From CAZWKI01 sp964634645 (GTDB lineage: Bacteria > Patescibacteriota > Patescibacteriia > UBA1558 > S5-K13), in the NCBI GenBank assembly GCA_964634645.1, contig CAZWKI010000017.1, positions 1-19,273 on the forward strand: a stretch of 19,273 bases of DNA, given 5' to 3'. The position numbers were made by a program, and so were the translations under genes. Under the pieces are notes generated by a model. It searched no databases. It was not told the DNA's origin and saw only the letters and a program-made list of their open reading frames with translations. Every line of letters begins with the position of its first letter. Within the stretch, counting starts at the first letter, position 1. Of the stretch, positions 14,524-19,273 are shown piece after piece.

Positions 14524-14550
14524 TTAGCACTTAGATATTTAGAGTGCTAA
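14524..14550. promoter_or_regulatory. CIRCE element, HrcA operator for groESL
   Basis: TTAGCACTT, nine spacer bases and GAGTGCTAA match the CIRCE consensus (TTAGCACTC-N9-GAGTGCTAA) with one mismatch, in the last base of the left arm. It lies at the start of transcription, where HrcA represses groESL and is relieved by heat stress. hrcA itself is not in the window. Confidence 0.92.
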
Positions 14551-14612
14551 AAGAAATAAAATAATTATTAAAGTTTCATCTTTTGATTTCAGGACATTTA
14601 ATGTGTTTCCTG

Positions 14613-14639
14613 AAAGCTGAAAGCTGAAACCTGAAAGCT
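14613..14639 (+). repeat. Heptad array immediately before groES
   Basis: Four tandem 7-base units: the first two read AAAGCTG, the third AAACCTG, and the last is cut to AAAGCT. The array ends 6 nt before the groES ATG, in the position normally held by a ribosome-binding site. The same words in another order precede groEL at the same distance. Confidence 0.85.
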
Positions 14640-14645
14640 AACAAT

Positions 14646-14939
14646 ATGAAATTAAAACCAATTTTTGACAATATTGTAGTCAAAAAAACTTCAAACGAAG
14701 AAAAAACAAAAAGTGGAATAGTTCTTCCAGATACAATTGATAAAGAAAAACCACAGCAAGGTGAAGTAATTTCAGTGGGGTCTGGAAAAATATTGGAAAA
14801 TGGAACAAAATCTCAAATGGAAGTTTCTGTTGGAGATAAAGTTTTGTTTAGAAAATATGCACCAGATGAAATAAAGATTGATGGAGAAGAGTACCTAGTT
14901 ATGACACAGAGCGATGTTATAGCTATCATTGAAGAATAA
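14646..14939 (+). CDS. groES: Co-chaperonin GroES
   Basis: This 97-residue protein forms the heptameric lid of the GroEL chaperonin. The N-terminus KLKPIFDNIVVKK is typical of the family. The mobile loop that contacts GroEL is at about 16-32, with the hydrophobic GIVLPDT. The roof and second strand pair are seen in the GEVISVGSG segment (39-47) and VSVGDKVLFRKYAPDEIKIDGEEYLVM (60-86). Length is normal. It is the first gene of the CIRCE-controlled unit, with a leader of about 125 nt, and lies 123 nt before groEL, a longer gap than is common for this pair. No Shine-Dalgarno is present. Confidence 0.97.
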   Translation: MKLKPIFDNIVVKKTSNEEKTKSGIVLPDTIDKEKPQQGEVISVGSGKILENGTKSQMEVSVGDKVLFRKYAPDEIKIDGEEYLVMTQSDVIAIIEE

Positions 14940-14981
14940 TCAATCATCAATAATCAATAATCAAATAATAACCAATAATCG
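14940..14981. repeat. Heptad array directly after the groES stop codon
   Basis: Beginning on the first base after the TAA, the sequence runs in 7-base words: TCAATCA, then TCAATAA twice, then decaying units TCAAATA, ATAACCA and ATAATCG. The related word AATCAAT also occurs in the hairpin arm at 11788-11794. Confidence 0.7.
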
Positions 14982-15029
14982 AATTTATATTTATAATTAA
15001 TTATTTTAGGCTGATGGTCTGGCTTCCTA

Positions 15030-15056
15030 AAAGCTGAAACCTGAAAGCTGAAAGCT
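15030..15056 (+). repeat. Heptad array immediately before groEL
   Basis: Four 7-base units in the order AAAGCTG, AAACCTG, AAAGCTG, then AAAGCT. It has the same words and length (27 nt) as the array before groES, with the variant unit in second rather than third place. It also ends exactly 6 nt before the start codon. Confidence 0.85.
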
Positions 15057-15062
15057 AAAAAT

Positions 15063-16697
15063 ATGGCAAAACAAATTTTATACAATGAACAAGCTCGTCA
15101 AGAAATGAAACGTGGTGTTGATAAGCTTGCAAATGCAGTAAAGGTTACACTTGGTCCAAAGGGAAGAAATGTAGTACTTTCAAGTGGTTATGGATCTCCA
15201 ACAATTACAAAAGACGGTGTGACAGTTGCAAAAGATATTGATCTTGAAGACAAATTTGAAAACCTTGGAGCAGAACTTGTAAAAGAAGTTGCTTCAAAGA
15301 CAAATGATGTAGCAGGAGATGGAACTACGACTGCGACAGTACTTGCTCAAGCAATTATTTCTGAAGGAATAAAAAATGTAACATCAGGTGCAAATCCGCT
15401 TGCAATTAAATCAGGAATTGAAAAAGGTGTAGAGCACTTAGTAGAAAATTTAAAAAAGATTTCAAAAAAGATTGATTCAAAAGAAGAAATTGCTCAAGTT
15501 GCTTCTATTTCAGCAAATGATAAAGAAATTGGTGAAATCATAGCAGAGGCAATGGAATCAGTCGGGAAAGATGGAGTTATAACAGTTGAAGAATCACAAA
15601 GCTTTGGAATTACAAAAGAAGTTGTTGAAGGAATGCAATTCGACAAAGGTTATATTTCTCCATATATGATTACAAATCCAGATAAAATGGAAGCAGAATA
15701 CGAAGAACCATATATATTAATTACAGATAAGAAAATTTCATCTTTGAAAGAAGTATTACCACTTCTTGAAAAAGTAGTTCAATCAGGAAGAAAAGATATT
15801 GTAATTATTGCAGATGAAATTGATGGAGAAGCACTTGCAACTCTTGTTGTAAATAAATTAAAAGGGACTTTCAATGCTCTTGGAATAAAAGCGCCTGGCT
15901 TTGGTGATAGACGAAAAGCAATGCTTGAAGATATTGCAGTTTTGACAGGAGCAACGGTTATATCAGAAGAAGTAGGATTAAAATTAGAAAACGCAGAACT
16001 TGATATTTTGGGATCTGCAAGAAAAGTTGTCGCAACAAAAGACAATACAATTATTGTTGAAGGAAAAGGAGAGAAGAAAGAGTTAGAAGATAGAGTCAAG
16101 CAAATTAAAAAAGAATTAGAAATGTCTGATTCTAGTTTTGACAAAGAGAAATTACAAGAACGACTTGCAAAACTGTCAGGCGGAGTAGCTGTTATAAAAG
16201 TTGGTGCTGCAACTGAGACAGAAATGAAGGAAAAAAAGCACAGAATAGAGGATGCCCTTTCTGCTACAAAGGCAGCAAGTGAAGAAGGAATTGTGGTTGG
16301 CGGTGGAGTTGCTCTTCTTCGTGTTTCAAAAGATTTAGATAGGGTAGAGGTTGTTGGCGAAGAAAAAATAGGTCTTGATATTTTGCATCGAGCAATTGAA
16401 ATGCCAATAAAGCAAATTGCTGAAAATGCTGGAAAAGACGGATCAGTAGTTTGTGAACAAGTAAAGAATAGTTCTGATATAAACTATGGATATAATGCAA
16501 AAGATGATAAATTTGAAGACCTTGTAAAAGCAGGAATAGTTGACCCAACAAAAGTTGTAAGATCGGCACTTCAAAACGCATCTTCAATTGGAGCACTATT
16601 TCTTACAACAGAAGCAGTTGTAGCTGATTTGCCAAGTAAAGATGAAGGTCATGACCATGCTATGCCAAACATGGGCGGATATCCAGGAATGATGTAA
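15063..16697 (+). CDS. groEL: Chaperonin GroEL
   Basis: This 544-residue subunit of the 14-mer folding chamber hydrolyses ATP and binds unfolded proteins. The equatorial domain holds TLGPKGRNVVL near 29-39, DGTTTATVLAQAI from about 86, and GGGVALLR from about 413. The apical domain occupies roughly 190-375. The C-terminus ends in the familiar Gly/Met-rich tail (NMGGYPGMM), here short, with a GHDHAMP lead-in. It is the second gene of the CIRCE operon, and a strong terminator follows 30 nt after the stop codon. No Shine-Dalgarno is visible; the heptad array takes its place. Confidence 0.98.
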   Translation: MAKQILYNEQARQEMKRGVDKLANAVKVTLGPKGRNVVLSSGYGSPTITKDGVTVAKDIDLEDKFENLGAELVKEVASKTNDVAGDGTTTATVLAQAIISEGIKNVTSGANPLAIKSGIEKGVEHLVENLKKISKKIDSKEEIAQVASISANDKEIGEIIAEAMESVGKDGVITVEESQSFGITKEVVEGMQFDKGYISPYMITNPDKMEAEYEEPYILITDKKISSLKEVLPLLEKVVQSGRKDIVIIADEIDGEALATLVVNKLKGTFNALGIKAPGFGDRRKAMLEDIAVLTGATVISEEVGLKLENAELDILGSARKVVATKDNTIIVEGKGEKKELEDRVKQIKKELEMSDSSFDKEKLQERLAKLSGGVAVIKVGAATETEMKEKKHRIEDALSATKAASEEGIVVGGGVALLRVSKDLDRVEVVGEEKIGLDILHRAIEMPIKQIAENAGKDGSVVCEQVKNSSDINYGYNAKDDKFEDLVKAGIVDPTKVVRSALQNASSIGALFLTTEAVVADLPSKDEGHDHAMPNMGGYPGMM

Positions 16698-16726
16698 TCT
16701 TTATTTAATTGGTATTGGTTTTATAT

Positions 16727-16758
16727 AAATGCTCGGTCGTATGGCCGGGCATTTTTTT
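16727..16758 (+). terminator. Terminator of groESL
   Basis: A 10-bp GC-containing stem (16727-16736 with 16745-16754, one G-T pair, 8-nt loop) ends in a T7 run. It closes the chaperonin operon. Confidence 0.9.
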
Positions 16759-16805
16759 GGATATCCGCCCAAGACAAAACAGTTTTTATTTATATAAAAA
16801 TAAAG

Positions 16806-16811
16806 TATAAT
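16806..16811 (+). promoter_or_regulatory. Candidate -10 box for the 16847-pyk operon
   Basis: A perfect TATAAT lies 35 nt before the start codon at 16847, but the sequence 17 nt upstream (TTTTTA) is not a convincing -35. It is the only promoter-like signal found between the groESL terminator and this operon. Confidence 0.35.
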
Positions 16812-16846
16812 TATATATGTAAAGATAATTTACCTATTTTTGTGTT

Positions 16847-17584
16847 ATGGGTCTTAAAAACAAAAAACAAAATCCAGTAGAAGATGAGGAAATAATAATA
16901 GAGGCTAAGTATGGTCCTTACGAAGATTTTTCTTTTAGCGTTTTAAATCAATCAGACAATATTAAAAATACTAAAAAGTCTCATCAATTAGCGAAAAATG
17001 TATCAAAGAAAAATGATTTACGCGGAATTAGTAAAAAAGAATATTTAGAAATAGTTGCTTTTTTAAAACAAAAAGAAAAAATAAAAAAGCAAGACCAATA
17101 CATAAATATTGATATAAAAAGAGAAAATGAAAAAGTTTCTCAACCATTAAAAAAATCAAAAAATACACATGAATCGAAAGAATTAATATGGTATCTAAAA
17201 AATTCTATTTGGCCAGCGTTATTTATTAGTTTGTTTAATTTTTTGGTTGTAACTGTAGAATATTTTATATATTATAATTATTTTGAAAATAGTTTTTTAT
17301 GGTTTTCTTTATTGAAGTGGCCATATGCAATTTTTATTTTTTTAATCGTAAGCTATTTAATAGTAAAGAAGAAAAATCAATTAGCAAAGACGTCGGGATT
17401 TTTGTGTGCTTTTTCGGGTTTTCAATCTGGTATTATGATATTTGTTATAAAATTATTGTTCTACAGAGAAATTTTTAGCATTATGTATTTTTTAAATGAG
17501 TTAATATTTTTGACGCTTATTGGATTTACAATAGGAATTATTTCAGGAGTGTTGTTTTCCGAAGAAAAGAAATACGAGTCTTAA
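16847..17584 (+). CDS. Membrane protein with long charged N-terminal region, unknown function
   Basis: I do not recognise this 245-residue protein. The first 110 residues are polar and rich in Lys, Glu, Asn and Ser, with a probable helical stretch ISKKEYLEIVAFLKQKEKIKKQ (61-82). The rest is hydrophobic, with about four membrane segments (121-141, 153-173, 182-204, 211-237) and a short charged end. It would be a membrane-anchored protein with a cytoplasmic N-terminal arm. It starts the probable operon leading to pyruvate kinase, 48 nt before the next gene. The start codon is an ATG without Shine-Dalgarno; no alternative start nearby looks better. Confidence 0.65.
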   Translation: MGLKNKKQNPVEDEEIIIEAKYGPYEDFSFSVLNQSDNIKNTKKSHQLAKNVSKKNDLRGISKKEYLEIVAFLKQKEKIKKQDQYINIDIKRENEKVSQPLKKSKNTHESKELIWYLKNSIWPALFISLFNFLVVTVEYFIYYNYFENSFLWFSLLKWPYAIFIFLIVSYLIVKKKNQLAKTSGFLCAFSGFQSGIMIFVIKLLFYREIFSIMYFLNELIFLTLIGFTIGIISGVLFSEEKKYES

Positions 17585-17632
17585 TCTATAAAATATTTAA
17601 TAAAAAAACTTTATTTTTTAACAAACAAAAAC

Positions 17633-17947
17633 ATGGAAAAAGAAAAGGAAGAAGATATTTCAATAAAAATTCCAAAAACAAAAGAAGTATTAGCTATCAT
17701 GAGCTATTTGTGGGTCTTGTGTTTAATTCCTCTTGTTTTTGGAAAAAGTAAATTTGTAAAATTTCATGCAAAACAAGGATTAGTATTGTTTTTTATAGAA
17801 GTGATTTTATCGCTAATACCCATAATAGGCTGGTTTTTTATTATAGTACCTATTGTCTTGTCAATTTTAGGAATAAAATCAGTATTGAGAGAAGAAATGT
17901 GGGAAATACCGTATATTAATAAAATATCAAAAAAAATTAATTTATGA
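17633..17947 (+). CDS. DUF4870/Tic20-like small membrane protein
   Basis: This 104-residue protein has about three hydrophobic segments (19-37, 50-65, 66-83). Between the first and second is the polar signature KFVKFHAKQGLVLF (41-54), which resembles the FHARQ/FHAKQG pattern of DUF4870/Tic20-like small membrane proteins, whose function is generally unknown. The N-terminus is highly charged (MEKEKEED). Its TGA stop overlaps the pyk ATG by 4 nt (17944-17947), so translation of pyk is probably coupled to it. It lies 48 nt after the preceding membrane protein gene. Confidence 0.7.
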   Translation: MEKEKEEDISIKIPKTKEVLAIMSYLWVLCLIPLVFGKSKFVKFHAKQGLVLFFIEVILSLIPIIGWFFIIVPIVLSILGIKSVLREEMWEIPYINKISKKINL

Positions 17948-19273
17948 AAAGAACAAAAATCATTGCAACAATAGGTCCAGCTTCATCAGATTACAAAACA
18001 TTATTAGAAATGGCAAAAAATGGCATGAACGTGTGTCGTTTAAATTTTTCACATAATTCACACGCAAGTCATTTGGAGCTTATAAAAAATATAAAAAAAG
18101 TTAGAGAAAAATTGAGTTTGCCAATTGCAATAATGCAAGATCTTCAAGGCCCAAAAATAAGAGTTGCAAACGTTCCAAATGAGGGAATAAGAATTATAAG
18201 AGAGGAGACAGTCGTTCTTATTCATGAAAAAATAATAAATTATAAATTAATTGTTGGATCACAATATAAAATTATCCCAGTTACTTTTCCCATTCATGAG
18301 TTTGTTAAGAAAAATGCAACAATAATGATTCATGATGGACTTATAGAATTGAAAGTAGTGCGTATTTTTAAAGAAAGAGTAGAATGTGTTGTTGTAATAG
18401 GAGGAATGGTTTTTGAATATAAGGGAATAAACATCCCTGGAGTTGATATAAAAGAAAAAGCCCTTACAAAAAAAGATTTAGATGACTTGAAATTTGGTCT
18501 TTCAAATGGAATAGATTGGGTGGCGCTTTCATTTGTAAAAAGTGCATCTGATATAAAGGATTTAAAAAGAGCAATAAAAAGATATAAACCGAAATCAAAT
18601 GTAAAAATAATGGCAAAAATAGAAACTCCAAAATCGGTTTCAAACATTGATGATATTATAAAAGAGTCTGATGGAATTATGGTTGCTCGCGGGGATTTGG
18701 GAGTAGAGATTCCAATAGAAAAAGTTCCAATGATTCAAAAAGATATAATAATAAAATGTATTGAGGCTGGAAAACCGGTTGTTGTTGCAACCCAAATGCT
18801 TGAATCAATGGTAAGAAATGCAAAGCCAACAAGAGCTGAGATGTCAGATGTTGCAAACGCTGTAATTGATCATGCAGACGCACTAATGTTATCAGGAGAA
18901 ACTGCTTTTGGAAAATATCCAATAGAAACCATAAAAGTTATGAATAAAATTATTACGACGACAGAAAAGTCCCCATACGATGACGTTCTTAGGGTTGCAA
19001 GCACAAAAAAATTGAAAGATGCACTCGCTGTTTCAGAATCAGTCAAAGAATTAGTATTAAATACAAAAGCACAAATTATTATTGTTGCTACAAATTCTGG
19101 ATATAGTGCAAGAATGATAGCAAAGTTTCGTCCAGAGACGCCAATTATAGCACTTGTAAATAATGACCAGCTGAAAAGACAGCTAAACATTAGTTGGGGC
19201 GTATATTCTTATGATATGCCAAAGTGTCGCAACATAGAAGAGCTTATATCAAAAATAATAGCTTTTGTGAAAA
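17944..19273 (+). CDS. pyk: Pyruvate kinase, partial at the right edge
   Basis: The first 443 codons of pyruvate kinase, which transfers phosphate from phosphoenolpyruvate to ADP, are present; the reading frame is open at the right edge. Recognisable parts: KIIATIGPAS at the start, the CRLNFSH segment with R32, N34 and S36, QDLQGPKIR (65-73), the Mg2+/substrate motif MAKIETP (223-229, with K225 and E227), VARGDLGVE (247-255), VATQMLESM (281-289) and LSGETAFG (316-323). The position equivalent to the Glu that marks K+-dependent enzymes (rabbit E117) is Lys here (K71), predicting K+ independence. The B domain spans about 75-160. The start overlaps the previous stop codon by 4 nt. The C-terminal regulatory domain begins near 345 and is cut at the right edge. 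Confidence 0.96.
   Translation, partial: MKRTKIIATIGPASSDYKTLLEMAKNGMNVCRLNFSHNSHASHLELIKNIKKVREKLSLPIAIMQDLQGPKIRVANVPNEGIRIIREETVVLIHEKIINYKLIVGSQYKIIPVTFPIHEFVKKNATIMIHDGLIELKVVRIFKERVECVVVIGGMVFEYKGINIPGVDIKEKALTKKDLDDLKFGLSNGIDWVALSFVKSASDIKDLKRAIKRYKPKSNVKIMAKIETPKSVSNIDDIIKESDGIMVARGDLGVEIPIEKVPMIQKDIIIKCIEAGKPVVVATQMLESMVRNAKPTRAEMSDVANAVIDHADALMLSGETAFGKYPIETIKVMNKIITTTEKSPYDDVLRVASTKKLKDALAVSESVKELVLNTKAQIIIVATNSGYSARMIAKFRPETPIIALVNNDQLKRQLNISWGVYSYDMPKCRNIEELISKIIAFVK

Noticed and set aside
14613..15056. Heptad arrays as a CRISPR array or mini-satellite coding region
   Set aside because: Units are 7 bases with no spacers, and there are no cas genes or open frames over them.
15779..16596. 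Long minus-strand reading frames opposite groEL
   Set aside because: They overlap a fully conserved chaperonin gene and show low-complexity composition typical of antisense frames.

Overview
The window is a compact, AT-rich bacterial chromosome segment using the standard genetic code, with TGA as a stop (for example at 7112-7114). Small housekeeping genes, several short membrane proteins with no recognisable family, near-absence of Shine-Dalgarno sites, and a membrane pyrophosphatase next to an F-type ATP synthase suggest a candidate phyla radiation (Patescibacteria/Parcubacteria-like) genome. That placement is inferred from gene content and style; no rRNA or marker tree was available.

Layout. 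Positions 1-1509 (minus) hold the start of an ATP synthase operon (atpZ-atpB-atpE, continuing off the left edge) under a good promoter at 1560-1588. Positions 1662-3655 (minus) hold a membrane pyrophosphatase split by a one-base frameshift at a T6 tract. A divergent promoter region with an 11-bp inverted repeat separates it from a large helicase-nuclease (3778-6738), followed by a DciA-like gene (6824-7114). A small membrane protein gene (7181-7417, minus) stands apart, with a consensus promoter and the only strong Shine-Dalgarno. Then come a membrane protein, pheS and pheT (7689-11677), another small membrane protein, gyrB (12320-14368), a CIRCE-controlled groES-groEL pair (14646-16697), and a three-gene operon of two membrane proteins and pyruvate kinase (16847 to the right edge).

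How the genes work together. The c subunit carries a complete predicted Na+ site of the two-carboxylate type (E26 and E59 with V57, S60, T61, Y64). The neighbouring pyrophosphatase has the Ala/Gly signature of the K+-dependent class, which includes the Na+ pumps. Together they suggest a sodium circuit in which pyrophosphate hydrolysis and the ATP synthase share one ion. The pyruvate kinase, in contrast, carries the Lys typical of K+-independent enzymes.

The least explained structure is in the gaps between genes. Several are built from stuttered words with a 7- or 8-base period, often as inverted copies next to stop and start codons. Near-identical heptad arrays end exactly 6 nt before the groES and groEL start codons. 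A GC-rich element of about 32 nt occurs twice in opposite orientations, and one GC-rich 16-nt palindrome lies just upstream of a start codon. No gap exceeds 300 bases. I saw no tRNA, rRNA, CRISPR array, insertion sequence or transposase.
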